A stretch of DNA of 64,000 nt. It comes from Dermanyssus gallinae. Its lineage: Eukaryota; Arthropoda; Arachnida; Mesostigmata; Dermanyssidae. The notes under the pieces were generated by a model that was not told the origin of the DNA, did not search any database, and was given only the letters and a program-made list of their open reading frames with translations. The stretch lies in NCBI GenBank assembly GCA_003439945.1, contig QVRM01005270.1, positions 475,001 to 539,000 of the forward strand, in the 5' to 3' direction. Position 1 is the stretch's first letter, and every line of letters begins with the position of its first letter. The position numbers were made by a program, and so were the translations under genes. Of this stretch, positions 36,930 to 50,676 are shown in pieces.

Positions 36930-38780
36930 CTTCTACTACTACTACTACTACTACTACTGACTATAGTCAAATCGAATCGCCGCCGACCGAGACGCTGGAC
37001 GACAAACTTCCTGTAGCCTAAGCGAGAAATGCCATCGGCACGACTGCTCCAGCCTGCTACCATATCCGAAATCGGTCAGCTCTCTGTCAGCGTCGGCAGG
37101 AGCCCGGCAGATTGTCCACTGGGCATCCTGTAAAGCGGGCGAATTCGGTGGCGGCGGCAGTCGTCACACCCACGCTGCCGTGTCCGCGACAAGCATGATC
37201 GTGCACACGGCAGCTGCGTGCACGTTACCGTGCTCGATGCACGACTCCATGCACTGTTGATTAGTCAACCTGATTGCACGGACTCCGTGTCGCCTTCTCA
37301 GCTTCAGCGAGAATGCTCATAATTCATTTCTACCATGTTTGTTATATATATATATATATATATATTCATATATCATGTTCGTATTTACATACCCAAACAG
37401 GGTGCATTTAAAACAAAAATTAGTCAACGGTTCGGCTCGTCCGATCTGTAGTCGTAGATTGTAGAATTGCACATTGTCGAGGTATAGTCCGAATTCGTCA
37501 GCGGAGACCGAGCGAAATCAAGACCAAACGAAGGATTTTGAATTGGTAGAATTGGCTCTATGGGTCAACGCGTACTGCTGGGTGGTATGCGGTGATCGCT
37601 AAGCGGTAGTAGGCTTCCGCCGTTTTGAATGGGACTTTGTCATGAGAATTATAGGGACAAAGGGACCAGCTAATACAGGCTCGATACTCGGCGTTACTGC
37701 TAATGTTGGATCTGTTTCATAAATGGGTTTATCGCATCAACTCGGTACATTTCTGTGCTGCAACAAAACATGGATGAGATTAGTACGAAGGCCCGGGAAA
37801 CCTTGAAGTAAAGGCTAACAATGCTTCCATGCCCCGGGGGAGCCACATACGAGTGCAGGCTGAGAGAGGCTTTAGGTCCGCCGAATGCCATTCTAAAAAT
37901 AGGGTGGCAATTCCACTGAAGTTGCTGACTGATGATGCCCTGTTATACATTCGGGCCTATTCGAATGGGGCGATCGGGCCTATTACGAGTGCGACTAGAA
38001 CGAAGTATTCATTATAAGTACGACTGATACTATTTCGATTGCAGATGTGAAGAATATGATTATCCCTTTATGACACTATGTGGCATGATGAAAATGGGAA
38101 TTTCCGTCTTAATAGGGCACTGCTGGATTGCGTCGTTTGAATCGCGTTGATGGAGTGCGAGTATTGCAGTCGACATTAAGACAACAATTCGATTTGTTTG
38201 GTTTTTGTTGTTATTGTTCGTATGCTTGTGCCGGGTGTTTTTTTTGTGCTAGTAATAGTGCTGTTAGTGTTGTTTATCTTGGCAGCAGCACAAATAGTGG
38301 TCGCGTACGGTCGATCTTCAATGCCGTTGTCATAGTCATAATTGACCGGGATTCGGTTTGACCCCACCAAGATGGCAAACACATCTGAACACAACTTAGA
38401 TTGAGCACGCGTTGACTTCATTCATTGTGACTCGAAATATGTCTCTATATTGAGGCCGTATCTGCTATGAGATTTGTTGTTGCTATTGTTATACGCTTGT
38501 TGTTGCTGTCGTTGCTGCTGTTAATGTTGTTGTTGTTGTTGTTATTGTCTAAATAAGACCATATTTCAATATTTTTATTGTTACTAATATATTCGTTTTT
38601 TGTTGTTACTGTTGTTAGCATAGTATTAAATAATCATCCTAGTTTTGTTTAAAAGTTGAGTTGTGACTTTTTTGTTGTTGTCATTGTTGTTACTGTTGGT
38701 TTGGGTTGGTTATCGGCCGCCCCCCCGTATGCTTATGTCACTATTTAGCGCCACATATCGGTAGTCTTTTGTTGCGGATG
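36930..38780. other. No recognised gene
   Basis: (CTA)n at about 36916-36958, a TA tract at 37342-37366 and TTG runs at 38476-38545 are the only evident features. Short open frames overlap on both strands without domains. Confidence 0.45.
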
Positions 38781-38784
38781 AATA

Positions 38785-38948
38785 CCGAGCAAGGTGGCTT
38801 GGTGGCAACAGCCTTTGCCTTGCATTCGGGAGGCCTGGGTTTGAGACCCAGACCGGCCACTCCTAAATTGGTTTACATGGTCATCCCAATTTAAACAAGG
38901 TGAATGCTGGAGTAATTTAAAAATCGACCATAATAAAAAAAACAACAA
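38785..38948 (+). mobile_element. Second tRNA-like SINE type
   Basis: An A-box-like TGGCTTGGTGG (about 38794-38804) is followed by a B-box-like GGTTTGAGACC (about 38838-38848) and CCAGACCGGCCACTCC. The tail then ends in an A-rich tract (ATAATAAAAAAAACAACAAC). The head is tRNA-like, but the tail differs from the SINE at 2.3, 4.2 and 36.7 kb, so it is a separate family. The gap between boxes is within the tRNA range with a variable loop. No clear target duplication was seen. A decayed tRNA pseudogene is the alternative. Confidence 0.5.
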
Positions 38949-39457
38949 CGAGGAGTACAAATGTCTCAATAAAAAGAGATGGTGCATTACCATCCAACCG
39001 TCCACTAAATTAAAAAAAAACGGTTTAAAAAATAAGAATTAGCAATAATCAACGCTATGTGTTTGTGGACACAATTGGTGGGTGGTCACACAGCTGACGC
39101 CCGGCGACGGACACGCTGCTGACGAAATTGCTCGCTACGCTGGTATAGCACCATGTCGTGCCTGGATCGATCGAGTAGCAACAACAACAACAACAGCAGC
39201 AGCCCCGATGCGCCCCGCTGGCGCGTTTGTTTCGACGCTGCTGAACTGCTGCTTGCCTTGCCATCTGCTGATCGGTAGACGGGTTCGTTTCGAGCTTCTG
39301 GACCGCTTATCTGCATGTGTATGTGTGTGTAAGTAAGTGTAAGACGCATTTCGTTCGTCTTGCCGCTTGGGGGACATGTCTTGTCTTCTTTTACGTTGCG
39401 CCCAATGTGTGTGTGCGTATGTGAGCGTGTATGATTCTGTTCTTGTTGCAAACCTGG

Positions 39458-39473
39458 CTGTTGATGTTGTTGC

Positions 39474-39513
<40 letters not shown>

Positions 39514-39521
39514 GCTGCTGC

Positions 39522-39609
<88 letters not shown>

Positions 39610-39611
39610 GC

Positions 39612-39660
<49 letters not shown>

Positions 39661-39742
39661 GCTGTTGTTGCTGTTGTTGCTGTTGTTGTTGTTGCTGTTG
39701 CTGTTGCTGCTGTTGTTGTTGTTGTTGTTGTTGTTGTTGCTG

Positions 39743-39773
<31 letters not shown>

Positions 39774-39796
39774 TGGTGTTGGTGTTGTTGTTGTTT
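39458..39796. repeat. (TTG)n array, ~340 bp
   Basis: Nearly pure TTG with TTGCTG interruptions that become frequent toward the right, ending in CTGCTGCTG and TGGTGTTGG. The minus-strand frame gives more than 100 consecutive glutamines. I see no exon signals to support a real polyglutamine protein, and all other frames are equally open (poly-T, poly-V, poly-L). Confidence 0.95.
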
Positions 39797-39849
39797 CATA
39801 AGCCGACAGACGCATCCCCTACTAACCCCCTGGCCCACTCACGTACGGC

Positions 39850-42296
39850 CTTTAGACAGGCTGCAGACCAGACGGTAAAGCGCACACTGGCGTGTCAGCA
39901 CAAATCTATCCACAGTGGGAGATTCGTGTCGCGAAAACGCTTCGTCTTTCGTAGAAGCTGGCAGTCGTTTGCCGCAGTTCTGTTTCGTGAGAATACGACG
40001 ACACGAATTGTGCACTGCAATGAACACCTACTGACACCTGTCGCCATCACGAGTGGCAGCTGTTGTTTTATATCTATTTAAATTAAATTCGCGGTGCATA
40101 TTCTGTTTGTTGGTGGCAATTAGTAGACCAGTAATAAGAAATGAGGGAGTCACAACGAGAGAGAGAGAGAGAGAGAGCCGTAAGATTCCCATGTTTCTAG
40201 TTGCTACTTTATTTTTAAGCTGTCCGCGCAATTTACGTGTTGTAGAGGTTTTTCGTCGCGTCGTTCGGAAGACTGTGTGTGCTTGCGTACCTTAGTTAGA
40301 TATCTTTCACGGCTGTACTTTGTTCACCGTTAACAGGGCAGGCGACAGCAAGTTGAATTGCATAAGAGAGGCACTCGAGTGTCAATATGATCCGATTGAA
40401 ATAGTAGTAGTTAGGTGCATGATATTTATTACTGAGGATTTGAATAGTCCTCGTGCTCGCATACAAACAATAGAAGACGTTTCTCATTGCGCTCATCTAG
40501 CGCCAAGATGGCTCTACATTGCTGCTTCAAATGAACAAGCTGTTATCGTAGAAACTGCAGTATGGCCACCTTAAGGATGGGAATATAGGTTGACCCGCTT
40601 TATCCCCACTGCGATTCGAAACGCCATCCGTCGTCGACGTCATGAGGAGCATGAAGAACAGGCGGGCACAATATAGAATATTTCACACCGTTGCTATTAG
40701 AGTCCGCGAGCAGATAGCACAAGCAGCAAGGATAGCACAATCGACTCAGGAACTGACGAATAGCATTCTGAACATCGATGGCTTCGTCCGCATGATCACG
40801 ATCATATAGTTCCGATACAATGAGCACGACGGTGACAATTTAAGCTTCCAAGTACCAAGTAAATCCACGTTTTCTTTGGCCGTTGTCGTCTCTTAGTGAC
40901 GCCGCGGCTCAGTACGTGATTTTGATTCCGAAGTCCTTCCTTCAATCAAACAAACGGGTGAATCCGTCTCCGAGAAACTTCAACAGTGCAACACCCGGAG
41001 CTTAGCTTGCGTCGTATGTCTTTGTATGTCGCGCGTACCCACCGCCAGTGTACTACCACCACCTTTTATATTTGCTCTCGTGTTCTAACGGCTGGTTACA
41101 TAAACGGCACAAACAGCCAACGGCAAGATCGTGGAAGCCTCTTCGATGGTAGAGTTTATGGTGAAACCCTATGAAGTGAATAGCGGGTCACGAGATGTCG
41201 GTTGGGTGGTTGTAGTGGTCTCGGCCAGTTCTGTGTGACTATTGCTGGCGATTTGAAGAAGCTTCCGGGAACTGCTCGAACTGTCCTCATAAAGTTTTCT
41301 CTAAACTGAATAAGAGCAGGGGTTTCTGTGAGACAAAATCTAGTTACTAGAGAGTCTTCTACAAGTGGTTGAGTATAAGTCAGAAGGTAAACTAGACGAT
41401 TTTTCGCATTTTGTGGCAACCCACATTAGCTAACTTGAAAAACGTGGGCTTTACCTTATTTAGTTTTTTCGAGCTGTGATAGGCGGAGGTGCTCCCATAT
41501 GACCTGGATGCCGTAGGCCGCCACCGAAGCAACTTGCCGGTGTTTCTCGTGTTCTAACGCTAACGACAAGCGGTTAATCGAGAAGAAAAATAAAAGGTTG
41601 AGCAAGAAAAAGCGGCGGCAGCAGCAGCAGTAGCAGCAAAAAACAGCCTCAAAACTAACCAGCCTTCTCTCTGAGAACCAGGCTGCGAAGTTTCGATTGA
41701 AACAATCTTACTGTTCGTTCTGCCGACGGCACACACATGCATACATTCGCACAGGCCTGCACAGGAGTAGTTGGCAACAAAAAGTTATTTCGTATGTTGT
41801 ATAGGTTATTAGGCAATACAATGGGTGCGGGTAATTGGTTGGGCCAGTGTCGTATTCTACGCGCGCCAACTATGTATATTAAGACTACGGGCGTGTCGTT
41901 TCAATGGTAAATAAGCCAAATAGAGTTACGCAGAGCAACGATTGCCACCAGACGTGGAGAAGAGAGATGCAATGCATGTCGTGATGATAAAGCGCTGTCC
42001 TCTTGTACACTTCTCTCCGGCCGGGCGGTAAGCCGGCCAAAATCTGATTGTGCGCAGGGCGAAGGCATTTGTCATATTATTCTGATTAGTGCACATGCAT
42101 GTGTTCACCATAGACAATAAAAACCCAGTATAGAAAATGTTGTTACGAGTTGGCGTAGTGTAAGCAGCACTTCTTTTCCGGCCTAACCGTAAATAACATA
42201 AAACGGATTAAACTGTTATTTGAGTTTTTTTTTCCTTTGGAAACTACGCTACTGCGATTTGTCCCTCAGCAGGTTTAGGTCGTTTAGTCAATATAT

Positions 42297-42341
<45 letters not shown>

Positions 42342-44570
42342 AGCGCACCCATACGAGTGTGTATGTGACGGCTAAGATATGATTGATCAGGAACAGTGAA
42401 ATACGCACAAGCTGATAGATTACGACAACGCATTGACGTCTGTGTACTGGCCAACTTTTGTTCGCTGTTCGTATTGTACATCATATACCACATGGCGGCA
42501 GTGAATGTCAAGGAGCAAAACTACGATACATTGTTGCTGTTGTTCTTTAATGTTGTTGTTGTTGTTGTTGTCCACCTTGTTGTTGTTTGTTTTCTTGTTT
42601 GGCTTCTACATGAAAACAACGACAACAACAACGGCAACAAAAAGAACTGCAACAACGCTAAGGATGAAAAGCTCGGCGGACTCCTAAATAAGTATATGCG
42701 GCCGCTTTTGTAAAGGAGCATTAGTGAGTCGTTCTTTTTAGCGTCATCATCTTTTCGACTCGCTTTCTCGCTTGCGTTCGCGGTTGAATTCGATGAATAA
42801 ATGATCTATCTATCCAGCTTTCACCGCTGCAGTTGCCGCCGCAGCTGCAACGCAGTGGTAGCCAGTGAAACACCAAACACCAGCCTCGTCGAAAGATACG
42901 CTGCTTCGGTAGAAACGCCAGTAATATCATAATAGATATATATAAACGTTTTTGCGGCTTGTCCATGAGTCTAGCCAATGCGATAGCGGGCCAAGAATAC
43001 GGCCATAGACAGCAAAACGGCAAGACGCCAAGACAGCAAAGAACGCCAAGAGACAACGGACAAGGCGAATCGCGTCGCCAGCTCCGTACTATTGAACTAG
43101 CATACAACTGCTACGTCTAATTATTACTATACTATTTTTACTACGACTACTATTACTAGTTAAAACTACGTGCACTGTTACTACTGTTTGCTTGAACCTG
43201 TACAACTGCTAATCGTGCCTTCATTGTTTTTATTTTATTTCCGACCGACTAGCCCTTTCTTATTCCTCTCTCTCTCTCTGTCTCTCTTTCGCGCGCTCTA
43301 TTGCGCATGCACTTGGCCTGTCACACTCTGTCTTTCGCGTTCGCGCGCGGCTCTTGACAAGAGTTAAAGAGCTAAGCTCTGGCCTTGCGATGATAACATT
43401 TCTCTCTTAGTAGTCAGCTGGATCACCGGGGACCAGCCAGGCTGTCAGCATTTCAAGCTGATAGGTATGTAGATCTAGTTGAATGGTTGGTTCACTGGAT
43501 TGTTTGTTTGTTTGTTCGTTCACTCGTTTGTTTATTAATTGATTAATTAATTTTTGCTAGCTAGCTACCTAGATAGACAGTTGGCTGACAGTTTGTTAAA
43601 GCGGAACGACGAGCGGGCCTTGCGTTTGTTAGGAACAAGCTGTTGTTGCACGAGAATCGGCGGGGCAGCCGGGGAATAAGGACGATGACGACAACAACAA
43701 CAACAAAAACAGCAGCTAACCAATAACCGAAATAACAATAGAAAAACGGCACAGCACTAATACAAACAATCATGCGAATGAGCAGGGCCAACAACAACAA
43801 CAACAACAACGACGACGACGACGCCAGGAAGGGCAACAAGTGATGATGACTATAGTAATAATAATCAGCATCGTGATATTAACCTTGCATCATATGATAA
43901 CCTGCTTCTGTCAGCGTCGTCGGTGTTGGCGTCTTCGTGGCGGCCGCCGATCATCCCGTCTGCATAACACTATAGCCCTAGTAACAGGACACATGGGTGG
44001 CTGGGTGGTTGGGTGGACGGACGGACGGATGTTTGTTTGTATGTATGTATGTAAGTAAGTGCGTACGTATCTATCGATATGAGTGGAGTAGATGGAGAGA
44101 GTCAGTCCGAAGCGCTGTTCGATGCGCGATCCTATCGATGATTTGACGAGCCACCGACCACCGACCACTCAAGCAGATATCGAGATGCATCGATAGATTT
44201 TGATGACGACGACGATGATGATGATGATGACGACGACGACGACCATTAGCACCGCTGCAATTGCAACCCCATCTATCATGGCTGGCGGTGAGGCGGTAGA
44301 AAAATACTATTACGACTACTGAAAATACTACTATTACTATTACTACCATGACGTGTCGAGATGGAGGGGGAACTCGACCTCTACAGTCACGGCTGCTGCA
44401 GACCACACTAAAGAAAGTCGTGCCGGACAAACAACACATCGTTATGCGAATCTCGACCGACAGGCTCCAAGAGAAAATGATGTGTATTGCCGCTATCAGC
44501 AGTAGTTTCAACCGCCGCAGCAGCATAACCGCTACCAAATAGGCTCCTACCAAAAGGTCTCTCTTTCTTT
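39850..44570. other. No recognised gene; scattered microsatellites
   Basis: Features seen: GA run (40157-40176), TA tracts (42290-42337), TTG runs (42529-42596), CAA runs (43689-43704 and 43791-43812) running into CGACGACGACGA, GAT/GAC runs (44209-44242), and ACGG/ATGT runs (44015-44055). Open frames in between are short and overlapping. Confidence 0.45.
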
Positions 44571-44575
44571 CTTTC

Positions 44576-44576
44576 C

Positions 44577-44625
<49 letters not shown>
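44576..44625. repeat. (TA)n microsatellite
   Basis: A TA tract of about 50 bp with one C interruption. Confidence 0.95.
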
Positions 44626-44627
<2 letters not shown>

Positions 44628-44997
44628 ACCTGATGGTAATAGAGAAGGAAGTATTGCTGTTATCATCACTGCAGCTGGAGCAGCAACAGCAGCAGCAACA
44701 ACAGAAGTTTGTGTTTTTCGATACGGCCACGAATCGGCCGATTCAACGAACTCCTAACGTGACTGTAGCTTGTGCTCTCTCAGCGTTGGGGGCAAATGTG
44801 CTGGGCAGGTGTAGTGGACTGGAAATGGTTTTAGCCATCACCTCCCCTATTCGTCGCAGTTTTGCCGCATCTTGCATTCTTCCTTCCAACACCATGGCTG
44901 GCCGTTCCACAAAGCCGTGCGTGTCTATAGATGCGTTCGGTTGCTGTCCTTGCTGTCAGTGTTGTACTTGTTTTTGTTAAAGTTCTACTAGTCGTAG

Positions 44998-45025
44998 TAG
45001 TAGTAGTAGTAGTAGTAGTTGTTGC

Positions 45026-45056
<31 letters not shown>

Positions 45057-45106
45057 GACGTTGCTGTTGTTGCTGTTGACGTTGTTGTTGTTGTTGGTGA
45101 CATCGT
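44998..45106. repeat. TAG and TTG trinucleotide arrays
   Basis: (TAG)n at about 44998-45018 is followed by (TTG)n with GACGTTGCTG interruptions to about 45098. It lies some 210 bp from the opposite-strand CAA array that begins at 45308. Confidence 0.9.
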
Positions 45107-45307
45107 TATGACGTCGTCGGCATCTTGATCATGATGGTGGCAATGGTGGTGGTGGCAGAAATACGACGTGAGCTTTCCCGCTGCCGAGGTCGCAAGGTGA
45201 AGATGACGACAGACGAACAACCAACAACACAGCTGAAAGGCCGCCAATCAACGATGCGCTTGCTGATCTAAGTGTCAGCAGTGACTATGACTGCTACGCG
45301 AGCCACA

Positions 45308-45340
45308 GACAACAACAACAACAACAACAACAACAACAGC

Positions 45341-45375
<35 letters not shown>

Positions 45376-45566
45376 AAACAAAAAAAACAACACAAAAAAA
45401 AAAACAAAACAACAACAAAAACAAAAAAAACAACAACAACAACAACAAAACAACAACAAACAACAACAAACAAAACAAAGCAAAACAACAACAAACAACA
45501 ACAACAACAAACAACAACAACAAAACAACAAAAACAACAACAACAACAACAAACAACAACAAAAAC

Positions 45567-45601
<35 letters not shown>

Positions 45602-45642
45602 GCAGCAGCAAGCAACAACAGCAACAACAACAACAACAACAA

Positions 45643-45677
<35 letters not shown>

Positions 45678-45688
45678 CCAACAACAAC

Positions 45689-45769
<81 letters not shown>

Positions 45770-45880
45770 CCACCAACAACAACAACAACAACAGCAGCAG
45801 CAACAACAGCAACAACAAACACCAACAACAACACCAACAACAGCAGCAGCAGCAGCAGTAGCAACAACAGCAACACAACG
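45308..45880. repeat. (CAA)n array, ~570 bp, largest in the window
   Basis: CAA runs flank a central segment (about 45370-45560) where extra A residues expand units to CAAA and CAAAAA (AACAAAAAAAACAACACAAA). A CAGCAGCAG block (45600-45608, 45793-45801, 45841-45858) interrupts the right half. The plus-strand frame from 45272 reads as poly-Asn/Lys/Gln/Thr. All frames are open because the repeat lacks stops, so no protein is inferred. Confidence 0.95.
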
Positions 45881-45889
45881 AACGGCTAG

Positions 45890-48250
45890 GCCATGTGAAC
45901 GCGTTCACCGCGCGCGTATTTGTTGCAGCGCCGCTCGGACGGTCGACGACGGCGGCAGCGGCGATAGAACACCACTCGGCGAAGAACTACAATCACTATG
46001 ATAACAACACGGCAGCGACCACTACCACCACCACCACCACACAACGGCGACGACACAGCAGTAACAGCAACAGCAGCTACAGCAGCTGCAACCACAACGA
46101 CCGACAAAAAAGACGAAGGCGATCCTTGGATGCGGATTTGTTGATACAGGCGGCCGACGTTTAACGGAGTAACGTGTACATACATGTGTGTGTGGGTGTG
46201 TGCGTAGTTATGTGTATAGAGGTGCGCGGTGCAGTTGCGCAGGTGGCTAGAAGGAAGGAGGGGTGTGTGTTGTGATGTGCAAGTAGGTGTGCAGGTTTGT
46301 CCATCGACACCCCCTCCGACACCCCCCTTCTCGGCCACCTCCAGCAGCGTTCGTCCGTCATCATCACCCACCTGATCTCCGGCATCATCACCACCACCAC
46401 GACGACCACCATTACCAGCATGTCGATCCACCTGCGCCAGCTGAGTCGATGTTATAGATAGCTAGCCACGTGAGGCGTGAATATCACACGATAATAGCAA
46501 AGCACCGAATACGATAGGATAAATCGTATGACGATACAGACAGAGAGACAGACAGACAGCAGACAGACATACGTATGGGCAACTCGCTCAAATCAGTCAA
46601 TTCGTATCGGCAGCCAGCGGAGATAATCTTGAGTTCGGAATGTCATGATCCAAATCAAACTCCGACCAACGACTGCTGAAAGGGAAACAGGAAAGGAGAC
46701 GTACTGCCCGAGACACGGAAACGCCTCGCGAGTCGTGAAAGATGGCCGAAGTAGCGGGTGGCTGCTGTTCTTGGTTCATAATGCTCGGTTCGGACGAGGC
46801 TTGTTCCTCATTCACACCATCTGCGTCTGAAGTAGGTAGGGTTGTTTTCCGCGTAAGGCGGCTGCGTTGTGTTCGTCGTCATCGTGTCGATCATCACCGC
46901 CATCTTTATCGAAGCGGTCAGATCTCATAGTTGTTTGCCCTCATAGTTAGCTGTTCGACCTCAGTCAACTCGTCGCTGTCTTCGACGAATATTGCTGAAG
47001 TCATTGGATGTGTTGTCGTTGTTGTGGTTGTGGTTATTGTTGGTGGTGTACCGACGTGGTGTGCGACCGCGACAACCTACAAGCTGACAAGGAAGGTCCT
47101 CGACCGACGGTCGTCGCGTCGGGATGGCGTCCGTCTCACGAGCGGTTGAGGCCGCGACCTCGGTCGTGAAGGCCGGCAAACGAGGTAACGGCGAACGACG
47201 AAGGGCTCGGGCGGCCAAGGCGGCACCGATGATGATGATGATGATGATGATGAGGGCAACCGCCGCACCGTCAGAGCAGGGCCAACGGCTTCAATCGCAC
47301 GGCCGGTTCTAAACGAAACCACGGCGGGGTGCTGCTAAGTTTGTTCGCCAATCAGACTGTGCTGAAGTGCTGAAGTGCTGAAGACGCTGGCCGCTGCCGC
47401 CGCCGCCGCTATGGCCGCCGCGCACGGCGCACGGCTCAGTCTGGCACCTGCCCAACCGACTGACGTTCCAACTGTTTGCGTTCATGTTGTGTTTGCGGCC
47501 CTCGACACAGACCAGTGAACGGCGGCGACTCGAATGCTCCAGCACACTTGCACACACAAAGAACCGTGCCGCCATCAGAAGACCGCGCACTGCCCGCAAC
47601 ACCACTGCCAGTTGCTGTTGTTGTTGGTGCTGCTGCTGCAGCCGCCTTAGTTACAGCAACAATGTCGTTGTTGCTCGAGTCGTTGTTGCGGCTGCAGGCG
47701 GTGCAGGTAAAGAGGCACCGGTAGCCAAATTCTAGTTCTAGTAGTTAGAAGTTACGGAGTGAAGTTCTACTAGCTGCTGTAGTGACTAAAAACAAATGGT
47801 TCAGCAAAGGATTTAACACAAATGAAGAAGTTCGCCCGGCGTTGTAGACGACTGACCGAGCTTGATGATGAGATATGGTAGTCCTTCCCATTTCTTCTCT
47901 CGGCGTGCAGTTTTGCATGCTCACATTTAAGCATGGCCTGGAACTCAAGATGCAAGGTGCATTACGAAGCACGTACGCGCGTGTATTGTGCTCAGGCCGC
48001 TTCGAGGCGACCTTCAGTGACCTTTAGTGACTGTGTGTGCGTGCATAGAAAATGTGACGGTGATATGCGAGGCAGGATGGGCACAGGCACAGGTGGGTGC
48101 CGTCGGTTTGCTGATGGCAGCTAACTGTCCCCGTTGCTGGTGCTGGTGGTGCTGTTGTTGCCGTTGTCATTTATCGCTTCCGACATGGGCCTGCAGGTCG
48201 AGTCCTGCAGGGCTAGGAGGGGCGGTGACCTTTGTCCTGGCGTCGGGTAT
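45890..48250. other. GC-richer, low-complexity region without recognised gene
   Basis: Includes CCACCACCACCA runs (46024-46041), a TCATCACCACCACCAC tract (about 46385-46400), ATGATGATGATG (47229-47252), a three-fold GTGCTGAAGT repeat (47359-47384) and CGCCGCCGCC (47396-47407). The 47100-47480 part is CpG-rich and could contain a promoter, but I see no core element or exon to anchor one. Confidence 0.4.
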
Positions 48251-48369
48251 CATCGATCCACCGACGGCGAGGAGGAAGTGGAGGAGAAGGAATCGAATCA
48301 GCAGAAGGGACTCAAGCGTCATTTGTGGAAGGCCTGCCTGTGTAGTCCGCAGTCAGCTGATTAGTGCCG

Positions 48370-49741
48370 CCAATCACAAGGCGAATCAGCCAGTTCCATT
48401 CATCCATAGGATAGGCGGCATACGAAGGTGCCAGTTGTGAATATACCGTTTGACTTGAGCCGCGGTGTCTATTCCGGACGTCGAGTGCTTTTGAGTGTTG
48501 CGTGTTGTTGAGCTTTCATTTCTCGCGATGTTACGTAGAAAACCGACATTGCATGCACAGCCTCGCAGTACCCCCGACGGGCGACTACCAGCGTTAGTGC
48601 GATGTGGCGCGCGCATCTGAGTGAGGAATTTGTGCAATTCAGACAACGTGTACCTCTGGACTATCTATATCTGTTTGCTCGACGACTCTATGACGCCCGG
48701 TCTTCATGAAGATTTACCTCGGGCTGCACACCCTCCTACGGGTGGCCCACTCTCTTGGGCGCCACCAAAAGAGAGAACATGGTGGTACGCTTGGAACCCA
48801 TAACAGCATGTTCTTTTGTCTATATATATATACATATATATATATATAGGATATATGTAGATAAACGCAATTGACCATGGCGGGCTAATGATTGCTGGCT
48901 GCTGGAATGCTGCCTAAAAGCTAGATCGATACACGCACGCTGTGTGGAGTTGCTCCGCCACAGCTGTATCGTGTATGTGAACCGGTCGCGCCAAACCCGT
49001 ACTTGGACGGAATCCACTCAGAGCGCAGCAGCGTGTGATCAGATTCCGGAATGTTTACGATACGTGTTTGTTCCTGTCTCTCCTTCACGGGAGATTTTGT
49101 TAACGGGCATAATTCGTCACAAATATGTCGTCGGCCTGTGTAATTGTCGATTATCTATGAAGACATCTCATACGCGAATCGATGCAGCGAGATACGGCGA
49201 GGGTTTGAGTGGTTGTAAATGAAGGCACATGGTCAGGATATCGGACTGATCCAGAAATATGGGCAATGACGGGTTATAATAATTCCACGTGCTTTGCGTG
49301 TTCGTATAAACCGCCTCCTGGCTGGTCACATCTTTGGGAAACTCACGTAAATCTTGTATCATCACGTAAACTTACATAGCCATTGATTACTTGAAGTTAA
49401 ATTTGTACATATATATGTACACATATATATATATACATGTACGATTAATAATCCGCGTTATGTGATTGCTCGGTGACGCAATACCATGTTGTCAAAGCTG
49501 TCAGTTGCAATCTTGTTGGAACCAAGGTTAGGCAAGTTTGCTCTACTTACATACCAGCTGGCAGCCATAGATGTTATAAATGTAATGATGTGTGACAATG
49601 AGGCCTGTTGATCAACGCGTCGTTAAGTCTGCACGGGTATTGTTCACTGACTGTCGACTCAATGCGTGGCTGGCGATACATTGACAGGTCGGTGTCGTCC
49701 GTGTCGGAACTTCTGCTGTTATTGTTGATCTTAACGTTGTT

Positions 49742-49773
<32 letters not shown>

Positions 49774-50430
49774 AATCTTTGCTATTTGTCGTTGTCTATT
49801 ATATGACAATAGCTGTTATGGCAATTACTGTCGTTCTCTTTGTTGCAATTGCGGTTTTTACACACACACACAGATACGCACGCACTCCACGAAGCTGCTC
49901 AGTCAGGAACCATTATGCTTTGACGCGCATTCTAGACGGATCGTATATTGCACCATTTTACAAACCTAATATGCAAACATTCGTGCACACGTGCATAGAT
50001 CAAGAGTATCTGTATATATATATATACAATCAGGAGCTGGTATATATACATACATATATAGTAGCGTGTCGTTTGACACTCGGCCGATAGCTCGGCCGGC
50101 CCAGTGCTCTGTTATTAAATGGCTGATACGAGTATATATGTATATGTGTGTGAGACTATGAGCAACGGAGATAGTAGTTTAGGGCTCGTGCCAATTGGCC
50201 ACAGCTTTGCCTTGAGACCGCTTTGCCAGAAGACGGCAAAGAAGAACGACATCGAGAAAAGGCTGCGGAAGTAGTCATTTCACCTTCCGAACTTCAGACT
50301 CAGTCGGCTATCATTTCGACGAAACGTTTTTAGACCCCCCTCTCTCTTTCTGGCTATATATATATATATACATATTATATTTATTCAACAGCAAGGTACA
50401 ACCAATTGTCTCCGAAATGAGCGCATATGT
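48370..50430. other. No recognised gene
   Basis: Short TA/TACATA tracts lie at 48822-48849, 49407-49440, 50015-50060 and 50357-50374, and a TTG run at 49743-49772. Open frames are short and overlapping. Confidence 0.5.
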
Positions 50431-50434
50431 TAAA

Positions 50435-50474
<40 letters not shown>

Positions 50475-50478
50475 GGTG

Positions 50479-50503
50479 TGTTCAAAACGTATCGCGACTT
50501 TTG
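50479..50503 (+). repeat. Mariner left terminal inverted repeat
   Basis: The 25 bases match the complement of 51758-51782 exactly. Transposase binds here. Mariner repeats are typically close to 28-30 bp, so the seven bases between this block and the TA probably belong to the repeat but have diverged. Confidence 0.92.
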
Positions 50504-50676
50504 AATTTTTGCGGGTTACGTATATTCGAATTTCGATTTTTTGTGGCGTTATGTTGGTACTCATGTCTCTCACTTATGCCGACAAGCTCGGCCATTTTGA
50601 ATGTTCACTTAATTGTTGACAGCTGCTTTGCTTGCACGTGTTTTGGATCGTCTTCGATTTTTACCTATTCAAAAAA

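Noticed and set aside
39086..39838. Minus-strand 250-codon polyglutamine frame
   Set aside because: Most of it is the TTG array, and the other frames are equally open. Kept only as a finding, not as a gene.
45272..45889. Open frame of 205 codons rich in Asn/Gln/Lys/Thr
   Set aside because: It lies wholly within a CAA array that has no stops in any frame. No domain, splice signal or non-repeat coding sequence supports it.
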